64,000 nucleotides of DNA from an uncultured Ignavibacteria bacterium (GTDB lineage: Bacteria > Bacteroidota > Ignavibacteria > Kapaibacteriales > Kapaibacteriaceae): NCBI GenBank assembly GCA_937870915.1, contig CALMZQ010000221.1, positions 1 to 64,000 of the forward strand, read 5' to 3'. The notes under the pieces were generated by a model. That model saw nothing but the letters and a program-made list of their open reading frames with translations, was not told the origin of the DNA and did no database searches. Shown here in pieces: positions 8,615 through 17,841 of this stretch (its first letter is position 1; every line of letters begins with the position of its first letter). A program made the position numbers and the translations under genes.

Positions 8615-9892
8615 CTACTGTACTTGACCGAAGAGGTCGAACTCTGCAGCATCGTCGATCACTACGTTGACAAAGGAGCCAGGGCTAAGTGTGGTATTTG
8701 AACGAATATAGACGTCATTATCTACTTCCGGTGCATCGGCCTCGGTTCTTCCGCGGTACTCTCCGTTAAGGTCTTCTTCGATGAGAACACGTTGCCTTGT
8801 GCCAACCTTTGCAAGGTTTTTGGCGAGCGATATACTTCCTTGCAGGTCCATAACACGTTGAACGCGGGCGTCCTTTACGTCATCCGGGATTGGATCACCG
8901 AGAATGTAGGCATAGGTGTCGTCTTCCTGCGAATACTTGAACACACCAACGCGGTCGAGTTGTTGTTGCTCCAAGAACTCAACAAGTTCATCAACATCTG
9001 ATTCGGTCTCGCTCGGATAGCCGATGATAAACGTGCTACGGAGCGTGATGTCCGGTACTTGTTGGCGAATGGCGTCGAGTAGTTCTTCCGTGGTTTTGCG
9101 TGTTATGCCCCTTCTCATATTCTTCAACACATTGGTAGATGCATGTTGAAGAGGCATATCGAGATAATTGCAGATATTCTTTCGATCACGGATGACCGGA
9201 AGAATGTCGTGGGGGAATTTGGCCGGATAGGCATACATGCAGCGGATCCACTCAGCACCACTTTCGTCTGAGAGAGCCATGAGTAAATCAGCAAGCCTGC
9301 GTTTGTCATAGATATCCAGACCATAATACGTTAGGTCTTGGGCCACAAGTACGATCTCTTTCACGCCTTGCGAAACAAGATTCTGAGCATTCTTTACGAC
9401 TGTCTCAATGGGCGTACTACGATGTGTTCCGCGCATGATCGGGATGGCGCAGAACGAACACGGATTGTCGCATCCTTCGGAAATCTTGAGATAGGCGTAG
9501 TGTTGTGGAGTTGAGAGAATGCGGTCTCCCAGCAAGGAATATTTGAGGTCGGGAGATATGGCCTTGATGATCTGTTCATAGGCCTCAGTACCGAAGAAGT
9601 GATCTACTTCCGGTATCTCCTTGCGTAGGTCATCTCCGTAGCGTTCAGAAAGGCAACCGGCCACAACAAGCTGACGAAGCGAACCGTCTTTTCGGAGCTG
9701 GGCTGCTTCGAGGATCATGTTAACGCTTTCTTCCTTTGCCGTATCGATAAAGCCACACGTATTGATCACAAGGGTATCGGCATCTTCAACAGAATCTGCC
9801 AACTCCATGTGATTGGCCGTGAGATGTCCAGCCAGCGTTTCGCTGTCCACAGTGTTCTTGCTGCAACCCAGGGTGATAATGTGGACCTTCAT
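8615..9892 (-). CDS. rimO: Ribosomal protein S12 methylthiotransferase
   Basis: 425-aa radical-SAM methylthiotransferase that adds a methylthio group to Asp of ribosomal protein S12. The N-terminal domain supplies C10, C46 and C80 for one [4Fe-4S] cluster; the radical-SAM motif is C141-x3-C145-x2-C148 (GCDNPCSFC); a TRAM domain ends the protein. RimO is preferred over MiaB/MtaB because of the HIITLGCSKNTVDSE start and the sequence around the SAM motif. It overlaps coaD by 4 bp. Confidence 0.93.
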   Translation of the reverse strand: MKVHIITLGCSKNTVDSETLAGHLTANHMELADSVEDADTLVINTCGFIDTAKEESVNMILEAAQLRKDGSLRQLVVAGCLSERYGDDLRKEIPEVDHFFGTEAYEQIIKAISPDLKYSLLGDRILSTPQHYAYLKISEGCDNPCSFCAIPIMRGTHRSTPIETVVKNAQNLVSQGVKEIVLVAQDLTYYGLDIYDKRRLADLLMALSDESGAEWIRCMYAYPAKFPHDILPVIRDRKNICNYLDMPLQHASTNVLKNMRRGITRKTTEELLDAIRQQVPDITLRSTFIIGYPSETESDVDELVEFLEQQQLDRVGVFKYSQEDDTYAYILGDPIPDDVKDARVQRVMDLQGSISLAKNLAKVGTRQRVLIEEDLNGEYRGRTEADAPEVDNDVYIRSNTTLSPGSFVNVVIDDAAEFDLFGQVQ

Positions 9893-10368
9893 GCGAATCT
9901 ATTCTTCATACGTTCTGCCACGATCTCGGGCACAAACTCGGTGATGTTCTGATCATATCTCCCCAGCTCTCGAATGATACTGGAGTTGAGATAGGTGAAA
10001 CGTTCGTGGGGCATCATGAAGATGGTCGTCACGTCGGGCTGGAGCTTGCGGTTCATAAGGGCAATCTGGAACTCATATTCGAAGTCGCTTACAGCACGGA
10101 GTCCACGCACAATAACGTCCACGCCATTCTCGCGGGCAAAGTCCACAACGAGTCCGGCATAAACCGTTACTCGCACATTGGGAAGATGGACAAGTGAGGC
10201 CGCGGCCATCTCCAAACGTTCGGTTTCGTCAAAAAGTGGGGTCTTCTTACTGTTCTTGGCAACAACAACGGTAACCGTCTCGAACATCTGGGCTGCACGT
10301 TCGATCACATCTACGTGACCGTTCGTGATAGGATCGAATGATCCCGGATACATGGCGTGTTTGGACAT
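9889..10368 (-). CDS. coaD: Phosphopantetheine adenylyltransferase
   Basis: 159-aa enzyme of coenzyme A synthesis, converting 4'-phosphopantetheine and ATP to dephospho-CoA. It has the nucleotidyl-transferase GSFDPITNGH motif near residues 8-17 and the conserved VIVRGLRAVSDFEYE and NSSIIRELGRY segments. The length is normal for CoaD. It sits between rsmD and rimO; rsmD-coaD is a common bacterial pairing. Confidence 0.95.
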   Translation of the reverse strand: MSKHAMYPGSFDPITNGHVDVIERAAQMFETVTVVVAKNSKKTPLFDETERLEMAAASLVHLPNVRVTVYAGLVVDFARENGVDVIVRGLRAVSDFEYEFQIALMNRKLQPDVTTIFMMPHERFTYLNSSIIRELGRYDQNITEFVPEIVAERMKNRFA

Positions 10369-10378
10369 AGACTACAAA

Positions 10379-10939
10379 TTACGGCAAGGGGCGTTCATAG
10401 CGCAGAACATCGATTACCGTAGAGCCCCTTTCCTTGTGCCAAAGGAGGGAAACACCGTCCGGTACGATCACTGCTTCTTGATCACCGTGTTCGAGAACAA
10501 CTATGGCACTCGGAGCAAGGATAGGACTTGTTGTAAGTATCTCGGCGATATGATTGCACAACTTGAGTGCATATGGTGGGTCGGCAACGATCACGTCAAA
10601 AGGTCCGGCAATGCCATTGCGTAGGAATCCAAGGACATCGGCCTTGATAATGGTAACCTGTGGATCGTATCCGAATTCCTTCGACACTGACCGGAGGTGC
10701 CTACATACGAGGGCAGAGGCATCAACCATGGTGGCATGTGCCGATCCTCTGCTGAGCATCTCAAAACTAAGCTGCCCGCTGCCTGCGCAAAGGTCCAAAA
10801 CACGTTTTCCGGCGAAATCAATGTGGTGGGTAAGAACACTGAAGAGACTCTCTTTCAGAACGTCTGTTGTTGGTCTGGTATCAGACCCCGGGGGCTGTGG
10901 GACCAGCCTACCTTTCAGAGTACCACCGATGATCCTCAT
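10379..10939 (-). CDS. rsmD: 16S rRNA (guanine966-N2)-methyltransferase
   Basis: 186-aa class I SAM-dependent methyltransferase. It starts MRIIGGTLKGR, has RPTTDVLKESLFSVL typical of RsmD, a SAM-binding LDLCAGSGQLSFE and the catalytic (D)PPY motif in VIVADPPYAL. It modifies G966 of 16S rRNA in the 30S head. It overlaps the DUF3822 gene by 4 bp, a linkage seen in Bacteroidota. Confidence 0.94.
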   Translation of the reverse strand: MRIIGGTLKGRLVPQPPGSDTRPTTDVLKESLFSVLTHHIDFAGKRVLDLCAGSGQLSFEMLSRGSAHATMVDASALVCRHLRSVSKEFGYDPQVTIIKADVLGFLRNGIAGPFDVIVADPPYALKLCNHIAEILTTSPILAPSAIVVLEHGDQEAVIVPDGVSLLWHKERGSTVIDVLRYERPLP

Positions 10940-11781
10940 GGAGGGAGGAGTTCGCTTGTTACAGAGGACAATGCTGGTGCAACAAGTGGTCCGAGCAGAT
11001 GAGCCTTAGCCAACAATGATGACTTTGTGCTCTGATCCACATTGGCGATCACGCGTCGAAACGGTTGTAACCGTCCTGAACGGACCTCGAGGGGCGCAAC
11101 AGCTGCGGCGATATCTGCGTAGACGGATTTCGTGAGATGGTCTCCGAACAACAAAACTTTATCAATGAATGTCCCGGTGGCAGATCGGAGATCAAGTATG
11201 CTCGTATGGACAACAGAGTCTGGTGTTTCGTCAGCGTCTACGGGTACACATGTAAGGGACTGGAGTGCATGGTCAGCTCCGATCACGGCGCGATACCAGC
11301 TTAAACCTCTGCGCCCCATGAGCAACCATGGAGTTTGTTGCTGCGCAACTGTAGCCCGAGCGATCTCGATGTCGAGTTCGATATCGGAAATGAATATGGC
11401 GTCCTGATGGACTCTCCGATGAATCGACTCAATCACATCCTTGTTGATAATCAGGAGACCGTGCCATTGAGTACGGTGCATACGTGCAGGCATCGTTACA
11501 TCGTGTACCACGTCTACACCTTCCCGAACGTTAGGTAGACACGTAGACAGCTCAAACGAACGCCTCTGGCGTGCGTCTTCATTCGGATCTACCGGATATG
11601 CGTGATAGGTTATGGAAGACCCATGAACAGCAACCGTTATGTCCTGTGCCTTGCTGACGAGGTCGTCAAGGGACTCATCGGGGTTGCGTTCAACATAGGC
11701 CTCTAGGACCGGGACAGCATTGTCCGCAGACCATTGAGCTACTACAGTTCGTTGAGGATGAAGATAGACCGTTACGCGCAT
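10936..11781 (-). CDS. DUF3822 family protein
   Basis: 281-aa protein of unknown function. Its position directly upstream of and overlapping rsmD, its size, and a layout of two related halves (about residues 1-130 and 135-270) resembling an actin-like/ASKHA fold fit the DUF3822 family of Bacteroidota. No catalytic residues can be pointed to. A role linked to ribosome or envelope assembly would be a guess from the neighbourhood. Confidence 0.65.
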   Translation of the reverse strand: MRVTVYLHPQRTVVAQWSADNAVPVLEAYVERNPDESLDDLVSKAQDITVAVHGSSITYHAYPVDPNEDARQRRSFELSTCLPNVREGVDVVHDVTMPARMHRTQWHGLLIINKDVIESIHRRVHQDAIFISDIELDIEIARATVAQQQTPWLLMGRRGLSWYRAVIGADHALQSLTCVPVDADETPDSVVHTSILDLRSATGTFIDKVLLFGDHLTKSVYADIAAAVAPLEVRSGRLQPFRRVIANVDQSTKSSLLAKAHLLGPLVAPALSSVTSELLPP

Positions 11782-11791
11782 GTGTCTGAAT

Positions 11792-12274
11792 TTACGGCAC
11801 CTTGGCGTATGGTAGAAGTTTTGCGAGTTTCTTCTCTCCGATACCCTTCACATTGAGGAGGTCTTCTACGGACGTAAATCGGCGTCGCGTACGTGCCTCA
11901 ATGATACGTTGTGCCATCGCCGGACCTATACCAGGCAGGGTTTCGAGCTGTGATGCCGATGCTGAATTCAGATCAACGATCCTGTGCGAATTCTTTTTCT
12001 CAGGAACCTGGGGCAGTGTTGTCCCGGTATCAGCTCTCTGCTCTGGTTGATAGGGGGCTTGGTGGTTACCGTCTACCACAAACCGCTCTGCTTCGAGAGA
12101 ATCCAGTATCTGGGCGATTCGTTGAGCCGAAGCATGCTCGTGCAGGGACGTAACCGGTACGAGCCTCGTTCCCACAGTACCAACTGTGAGGATTGTTGCC
12201 ACAAACGTAACTGCGATAGCCTCTGACCGGGTGATGCCGAGGTGCTTCTGAATGGTCGTGATAAAACGCTTCAT
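11792..12274 (-). CDS. ComEA-like helix-hairpin-helix DNA-binding protein
   Basis: 160-aa protein with an N-terminal membrane anchor (about residues 20-40), a linker, and two C-terminal HhH motifs, LETLPGIGPAMAQRIIEA and LLNVKGIGEKKLAKL. ComEA-type proteins bind incoming double-stranded DNA during natural transformation; many bacteria also have short anchored homologues of unknown role. No other competence genes are in the window. Confidence 0.82.
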   Translation of the reverse strand: MKRFITTIQKHLGITRSEAIAVTFVATILTVGTVGTRLVPVTSLHEHASAQRIAQILDSLEAERFVVDGNHQAPYQPEQRADTGTTLPQVPEKKNSHRIVDLNSASASQLETLPGIGPAMAQRIIEARTRRRFTSVEDLLNVKGIGEKKLAKLLPYAKVP

Positions 12275-12304
12275 GGTTTACTCCCTGAAGCGCTCTACGA
12301 AAAC

Positions 12305-13453
12305 TCAGGAGAACGCTTCCTTGATCTTATCGAAGAAGTGTGACTCTACGCGTTGATCCTTCGGCTTGAAGTGATCACTAGTTGCCAAATCCTTCAGAAC
12401 CGACTTTTCTTTCGACGAAAGTTTTGTTGGTACGTGAACATTGAACCGTACAAGCTGATCGCCACTTCCGCGCGCATTGAGGTGTGGAATGCCCTTACCC
12501 TTCATGCGGAGCACGGCTCCTGGCTGGGTACCTGGTTCGATCTTTAAGGAAGCTTCTCCGAACAACGTCTGGACATTCACTTCTCCACCAAGTGCGGCGG
12601 TTGGGAAGTCTACCACAACATCCATATAGACGTCGTCTTCATCTCGCTCAAAGATCTCGTGTTCTGTCTGTTCAATAACCACAATCGCATCGCCAGACTC
12701 ACCACCCCTGCGTCCTGCATGCCCCTTGCCAGTGACGGTGAGATAATTACCAGTGTGTACACCGGCAGGAATCGTGACTTTTACGGTGGTTTCACCTTCT
12801 ACTCGACCTTCACCCTCGCATGTGTCGCATCGGTCCTTGAGGATCTCTCCGGTGCCACCACACGTGGTGCATGGCGCAATGTTGATGAACTGCCCAAACA
12901 CACTTCGTGATACTTGACGGATCTCTCCGGACCCTTCGCATACCGTACACGTAGAAAAGCCCGATCCTTCCTTGGCGCCGGACCCGTTGCATGTACCACA
13001 GGCCTTCCAATGGCGGAGTTTGATCGTCCGCTCCACTCCGGTGGCTATGTCTTCCAGGGATAATGGCATGCGCACTCTAAGATCAGCACCCGGCTCTCGT
13101 TGCGAGCGTTTGCGCCCACCACGTTGTTGTTGACCAAACATGTCGCCGAAGATGGACTGACCAAAGATGTCGCCGAATGCACTGAAGATGTCGTTGATAT
13201 TCGAATACTGGTGATAGTCTTGGCCACCACGCATGCCGGCATGACCATACTGGTCATATCGAGCACGCTTGTTTTGATCGCTAAGCACCTCATATGCTTC
13301 AGCGGCCTCTTTGAATTTGCCTTCGGCCGAGGGATCGTCTGGGTTGCGATCGGGATGATATTGCATGGCCATCTTGCGATAGGCAGACTTGATCTCGTCG
13401 GCCGACGCAGACTTACCAACACCAAGGATCTCGTAATAGTCACGTTCCGTCAT
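12305..13453 (-). CDS. dnaJ: Chaperone protein DnaJ
   Basis: 382-aa type I J-protein that delivers unfolded substrates to DnaK and stimulates its ATPase. The J-domain (residues 1-70) carries HPD; a Gly/Phe-rich linker follows; four zinc-binding CxxCxGxG repeats ([32 protein letters not shown]) and the C-terminal substrate-binding domains complete it. It overlaps grpE by 4 bp and is part of hrcA-grpE-dnaJ; dnaK is not in the window. Confidence 0.97.
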   Translation of the reverse strand: MTERDYYEILGVGKSASADEIKSAYRKMAMQYHPDRNPDDPSAEGKFKEAAEAYEVLSDQNKRARYDQYGHAGMRGGQDYHQYSNINDIFSAFGDIFGQSIFGDMFGQQQRGGRKRSQREPGADLRVRMPLSLEDIATGVERTIKLRHWKACGTCNGSGAKEGSGFSTCTVCEGSGEIRQVSRSVFGQFINIAPCTTCGGTGEILKDRCDTCEGEGRVEGETTVKVTIPAGVHTGNYLTVTGKGHAGRRGGESGDAIVVIEQTEHEIFERDEDDVYMDVVVDFPTAALGGEVNVQTLFGEASLKIEPGTQPGAVLRMKGKGIPHLNARGSGDQLVRFNVHVPTKLSSKEKSVLKDLATSDHFKPKDQRVESHFFDKIKEAFS

Positions 13454-13965
13454 GTTCTCTCTTCCGTTGTTTCGTTATGCGCAGGTAGTCCGGCCGATGT
13501 GATCACTTTTGCGTGGCGGATCACCTTCTCATGGAGCTGGTAGCCGCGTTGTACGTTTTGCACCACATGACCCTCCGGATGTTCGGAAGCGGTGTGCATG
13601 AGGGCTTCGTGGAATGCCACATTAAAGGGTTCTCCAACACCCGCCTCAATGACGTTTACGCCGGATTCTTCAAAGATCTTCACAGCCTTTGCATAGATCA
13701 TTTCGATGCCGGTCTTCAGTGGCGATTCGTCCACCGACTTGCGAGCGGCTTCCACCGCCGCATGCAGATCGTCGAGCACCGGCAACATCTTTGTGATGAC
13801 ATGCTCAGAGGCATAGACCATCAGGTCCTGACGTTCCTGTTGCGTTCTGCGTTGAATGTTCGCGATCTCTGCGGACCGCCGATGAGCAAGATCCTTCCAC
13901 TCTTCTACTTGAAGTTGAAGGGCCTCAATCTGCTCTTCTAGGGTAAGTTCTTCTTCGTTTTCCAT
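13450..13965 (-). CDS. grpE: Nucleotide exchange factor GrpE
   Basis: 171-aa exchange factor for DnaK. The acidic N-terminus leads into a long coiled coil (about residues 5-75), then the beta-domain with [16 protein letters not shown], which matches the conserved GExFDPxxHEA region. It lies 9 bases after hrcA and overlaps dnaJ by 4 bp, so the three are almost certainly one transcript. Confidence 0.96.
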   Translation of the reverse strand: MENEEELTLEEQIEALQLQVEEWKDLAHRRSAEIANIQRRTQQERQDLMVYASEHVITKMLPVLDDLHAAVEAARKSVDESPLKTGIEMIYAKAVKIFEESGVNVIEAGVGEPFNVAFHEALMHTASEHPEGHVVQNVQRGYQLHEKVIRHAKVITSAGLPAHNETTEERT

Positions 13966-13974
13966 GTTGGCTAT

Positions 13975-15060
13975 TTAGGGTTGGTTTTCGGAGTCATCGG
14001 GCGATTGACGAACATCTCCGAGAGTACGTGTAAGAACGCTTGACATCAATTGCACGATCGAGATCATCCGACCATAATCCATCCTACGTGGACCGATAAT
14101 TCCAAGAGATCCTGTGGCATGTCCTGCACGGTAGGTTGTAGCGATCATTGCATAATCTCGCATGTCGGTCTCGGCAAACTCGTTGCCTATGGTCACCGAA
14201 ACCCGCCCTGGTTCTGTTGCAGATCCAAGGAGGTGAACGATAACGTCCTCATTCTCCACAAGTTCGATAACGCTACGGAGTCGATCCGGGGCTTCAAACT
14301 CAGGCTGTGTGATCAGATTCTGCGCACCGGATATATGCACCATGCCACCCGCCTTTGTGGAGACAAGATTCCCAACCTGCTCCACGAACAACCTGAACAG
14401 CGATGGGGTAGGGTTTGAGGAGGGGGCAAGCAGTTCGGAGAGCATTGCTGTGATCGATGAGAGTGGTCTGCCTGCCAATCTCTCGTTGAGCTGACGGGAT
14501 ACAGCCTCTACCGTGCCATGCTCGATCAACTCATTTGTCTCGAGAGTGAGCGTGCGGACGATGTCGCTGTCAAGGGCTATAACAACGAGCAGTCGCTCGC
14601 TTGACAGAGGAATCAATTCCACTCGCTGCACAAGGGCTTCACGAAGTAATGGAAGCTGAACCATGGCAAGGTGTCGGCTCAACGAACCGAGAATCCGCGA
14701 AGCATCGCGCATCACACTCTCCCGCGGGAGCGCGAGTAGGTCAGAAACCACCTGATCGGTCTCGTGGGTTGGTAGCCGGCCAATATCCACAAGGGAATCA
14801 ACGTAGAATCGATACCCTAGATCTGTGGGCATTCTTCCTGCTGAGGTATGGGGATGTGTGATATATCCCATCGCCTCGAGGTCCGACATGGTGTTGCGTA
14901 TTGTTGCCGGACTCAGGGGTAGAGAACGTTCCAAATACCGAGAAACAACACGCGACCCTACTGGTGTAGCATGAAGGATAAAGAGCTGAACGATCGCACG
15001 CAGGATCGCACGCTCTCGGTCGTTCAATTCTCGATGGTCCGCCGGAACGATTACAGACAT
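13975..15060 (-). CDS. hrcA: Heat-inducible transcription repressor HrcA
   Basis: 361-aa repressor with an N-terminal winged helix (LNDRERAILRAIVQLFI, then SPATIRNTMSDLEAMGYI) and a GAF-like dimerisation domain. HrcA normally binds CIRCE operators ahead of groE and dnaK/hrcA operons. No CIRCE (TTAGCACTC-N9-GAGTGCTAA) is visible in the 9-base gap to the upstream GH2 gene or ahead of that gene, so either the operator lies elsewhere in the regulon or this operon is not under CIRCE control. Confidence 0.95.
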   Translation of the reverse strand: MSVIVPADHRELNDRERAILRAIVQLFILHATPVGSRVVSRYLERSLPLSPATIRNTMSDLEAMGYITHPHTSAGRMPTDLGYRFYVDSLVDIGRLPTHETDQVVSDLLALPRESVMRDASRILGSLSRHLAMVQLPLLREALVQRVELIPLSSERLLVVIALDSDIVRTLTLETNELIEHGTVEAVSRQLNERLAGRPLSSITAMLSELLAPSSNPTPSLFRLFVEQVGNLVSTKAGGMVHISGAQNLITQPEFEAPDRLRSVIELVENEDVIVHLLGSATEPGRVSVTIGNEFAETDMRDYAMIATTYRAGHATGSLGIIGPRRMDYGRMISIVQLMSSVLTRTLGDVRQSPDDSENQP

Positions 15061-15069
15061 CGCGTTCCC

Positions 15070-17664
15070 TTAGGCCGAAACAACAGAGAAGTAGAACCTG
15101 ACAAATGAGAAGGCATCATAGGACGCATTCCACGAGATCAGGATGGCAACGAGTGCAACAGCTACTAAACCGAGTCCGATCGAATACACAATCGTTGATG
15201 GCACGTCGAAAACAACCGATGTGGCTCGCAGCGTACGCATAAGAGACCAAATCGTGAGTGCTATCACTAGCAAGGGAACCCACAAGGACAAGGCGTCGGT
15301 ACTCAATGCCTGATAGAGGGCCACACCAATAGGGAGTAATACCACAAGTGGCAAGGCCGACCAAACAACTATCGTGAGTGTGTCGCGGAAATAGATCCGT
15401 GCCTTAATGAACATCGAGCCCACACGGAGGAGGAATGCAGCGAAAACGAAGAGCCCCATAACTACTGCAGACCACAGGGGGACAGCAAGTGTTGGTCTCC
15501 ACGAAACAAACCGAACAATGTCATAGGCAACATTGGAGGGAATGAGTAGGTGGAGCAGGTATTCGATCTCGGCATCAACCCGCACATAATACAGCAGTGA
15601 TGAAATGACTAGTCCTACGCAGCTGGCAATAACGATACCCAGGAACGATGTCTGAACCGCAGACAGAATACGCTGATCTCGAATATCTGCATAGAAATTG
15701 TACGGACGGGCAATGGCACGAAGCAGGTACTCGCGGAATCGGCGAGAGCGATTGATCAAGAAGGTCATGATCAATGCAAGGATGATACCCGCAGCAATGA
15801 ATACGAGTGGTGTGTCAAAGGCGGCATCACGAGCTTGAAGAAGGGGCTCCTTCTCATCGTTGATGAGTGACTTTAACATTGCATAAGAAATGCGTGGTTG
15901 GCGCCATACATCGAGAAGTCCGGATGTGCAGACATAGGCGTCATAGTGGTCAACCAACATCGTTGGACGCTCAAGCGAAAAGTCTACAAAGGACCAAATC
16001 ATCACTCCAGCTAGTCCGGCAGACATCGAGGCACGGAAACAATCGCGCACAACAAGAGCCTGCGCCTCATTTGAGAGTGGGTCACTGAAACCATTGGTGT
16101 TGCTTGGTGAGAGGCGAGAGCCAAATTCTGTGAGAACAGCAGCGGAGCGAAAGGCTTTTGGCAGCGCTTGAACGATGCGCTCGAAACGTGTGCGGTCCTG
16201 TGTTGTACTGAACCTGACAACGATGATGTCGAATCCGCCTTCGCTCGTACGATCGTAAAGTCCAGCGGGTACAACCTTGAACAACATCTTTGTGGACAGT
16301 TTCCGATACAACTGCACAAGATCGGCGTGGTACTGAGCAACGGCATCAGAACCTTCTTCGAGTCCGTCACTTAGACCAATGGCTATCACAGAGGGATGTG
16401 TGTCGAGGTACGAGATAGACCGCTCAGATGCATTTCGATAACGAGCAAGGAGTTCTTCTTGGAGGATCATGTCCGATGGAACGTCAGATGTTGGCAGCTC
16501 CGCCATTACCATAAGTCCGTATCTGTCGCAAAGGCTGAGGAAATACGGGTGAGGGCTTCCATTGCGGACACGTACTACATTCACCCCAAGGGTCTTCATC
16601 AACGAAACGTCGAGTTCCATCTGACGCCATGACATCGATGGTCCGCGGTTGGGATAGTCGTCAACATAATCAACGGCATAGATCGGTATGATCGAATCGT
16701 TGATCGAGATCTGACGTCCGCGGTCGGTGCTAACAACTCCGATAGAGCGGAATCCGACTGGTGTTTCATAGATATCTATAAGCTGACCGTCTCTCTCGAT
16801 CCTGACAACAAGGTCGTAGAGATTCGGTGAAGCAACACTCCATCGCTGTGGATTGGAAACCGACATCTGAAAACTGACAATCTGCTGTCTGGAACGTTCG
16901 ATCGTTACCGAGGACGATCCCGTCCGCGCTACCACCTGTCCGCCATCGCGTGATCTCAGCATGGCCTCAACAGAAACCGTCGTCTTCCCCTGCGCAAGTG
17001 CATCACCGCCCAGGGTAGAGCCAAGTAGACGTTCTACAGTTCCGCCAACAATTGTGGCCTTAACATTCATCGACCCTACACCCGACGTTATCGTGCTCCG
17101 CGTTCGAACGTCATTGGTCCATACATGCGGAGTGCCGACAAGAAACACTTCCCGCAGGAGCCCCATGTGGCGAGATCTCGATGACCGTGCAAATCCTTCC
17201 ACAAGTGCGGTGAGTTCGCTCGTGGGTGACACAACAAGCTCAACAGTATTTGTGCCGGGGACTAAAACTCTGTCCGGAATGCGAATCCCAAATGGCACCA
17301 TGCCACCCGGATATCGCATGATGAATCTCCCATTAACCCGAAGCTCTATCTCATCAACCACCCCGAGGACTTGAAGATGCCAGGTGTGTTTGCCTAGTGT
17401 AGCCTGTTCGATGCGAATTGTCCGCCGAAGGATCACCGGTGATCGAGCATCCAAGGAACCCGGTATAGAAACCGTTTCCAAGGGAACCCCATCATTCATT
17501 CGTTGCCACTGTCCACTTAAGTTGATGATCGTTCGTGTCTCAGAAGGCATGAACGTGGCTACCTGTTGGGGACCAAGTTGCGTGTACTCAGAAAAATCCG
17601 CTGCCAACAGACAGAGTGAGGAGATGGAGAGAAAGAGGAGGACGAGGGCGTATCGTTGCGTCAT
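15070..17664 (-). CDS. GH2-like protein with C-terminal membrane domain, probably catalytically altered
   Basis: About 864 aa. A signal peptide (MTQRYALVLLFLSISSLCLLAA) is followed by glycoside hydrolase family 2 modules: a sugar-binding jelly roll (about 45-180), an Ig-like domain (about 200-310) and a TIM barrel (about 315-600). The C-terminal 220 residues form about six membrane helices, an unusual fusion. The probable nucleophile Glu is present in VLTEFGS, but the acid/base Asn-Glu of GH2 enzymes is replaced by IGLSDG, so normal hydrolysis is doubtful. I chose the ATG at 17664 because it begins a clean signal peptide; an upstream start would add 14 residues. It lies directly upstream of hrcA. 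Confidence 0.75.
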   Translation of the reverse strand: MTQRYALVLLFLSISSLCLLAADFSEYTQLGPQQVATFMPSETRTIINLSGQWQRMNDGVPLETVSIPGSLDARSPVILRRTIRIEQATLGKHTWHLQVLGVVDEIELRVNGRFIMRYPGGMVPFGIRIPDRVLVPGTNTVELVVSPTSELTALVEGFARSSRSRHMGLLREVFLVGTPHVWTNDVRTRSTITSGVGSMNVKATIVGGTVERLLGSTLGGDALAQGKTTVSVEAMLRSRDGGQVVARTGSSSVTIERSRQQIVSFQMSVSNPQRWSVASPNLYDLVVRIERDGQLIDIYETPVGFRSIGVVSTDRGRQISINDSIIPIYAVDYVDDYPNRGPSMSWRQMELDVSLMKTLGVNVVRVRNGSPHPYFLSLCDRYGLMVMAELPTSDVPSDMILQEELLARYRNASERSISYLDTHPSVIAIGLSDGLEEGSDAVAQYHADLVQLYRKLSTKMLFKVVPAGLYDRTSEGGFDIIVVRFSTTQDRTRFERIVQALPKAFRSAAVLTEFGSRLSPSNTNGFSDPLSNEAQALVVRDCFRASMSAGLAGVMIWSFVDFSLERPTMLVDHYDAYVCTSGLLDVWRQPRISYAMLKSLINDEKEPLLQARDAAFDTPLVFIAAGIILALIMTFLINRSRRFREYLLRAIARPYNFYADIRDQRILSAVQTSFLGIVIASCVGLVISSLLYYVRVDAEIEYLLHLLIPSNVAYDIVRFVSWRPTLAVPLWSAVVMGLFVFAAFLLRVGSMFIKARIYFRDTLTIVVWSALPLVVLLPIGVALYQALSTDALSLWVPLLVIALTIWSLMRTLRATSVVFDVPSTIVYSIGLGLVAVALVAILISWNASYDAFSFVRFYFSVVSA

Positions 17665-17700
17665 GCAGTACACAATAGGATTGCAGGTGGTTCGTGCGAA

Positions 17701-17729
17701 TTGCAAAACTAACCCACGATGTATCTTTG
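17701..17729 (+). promoter_or_regulatory. Candidate promoter of sprA
   Basis: TTG at 17701-17703 is followed after 18 bases by TATCTTTG (17722-17729), the same -7 sequence found ahead of infC. The complementary strand carries TAGTTTTG (complement of 17704-17711), a possible -7 element for the divergent GH2-hrcA operon, although no good -33 partner is seen there. An imperfect inverted repeat GATGTA-N6-TACATC overlaps the site. Confidence 0.55.
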
Positions 17730-17841
17730 TACATCATAAACTCACACGGAGAGGGCGTATACTCACCATTTGGTACGTTGCTTGCATGACCATGTTGGAA
17801 TGCAGATCCGGTTTTTTTAGTCCATAGGTGAGCTGCCCGAC

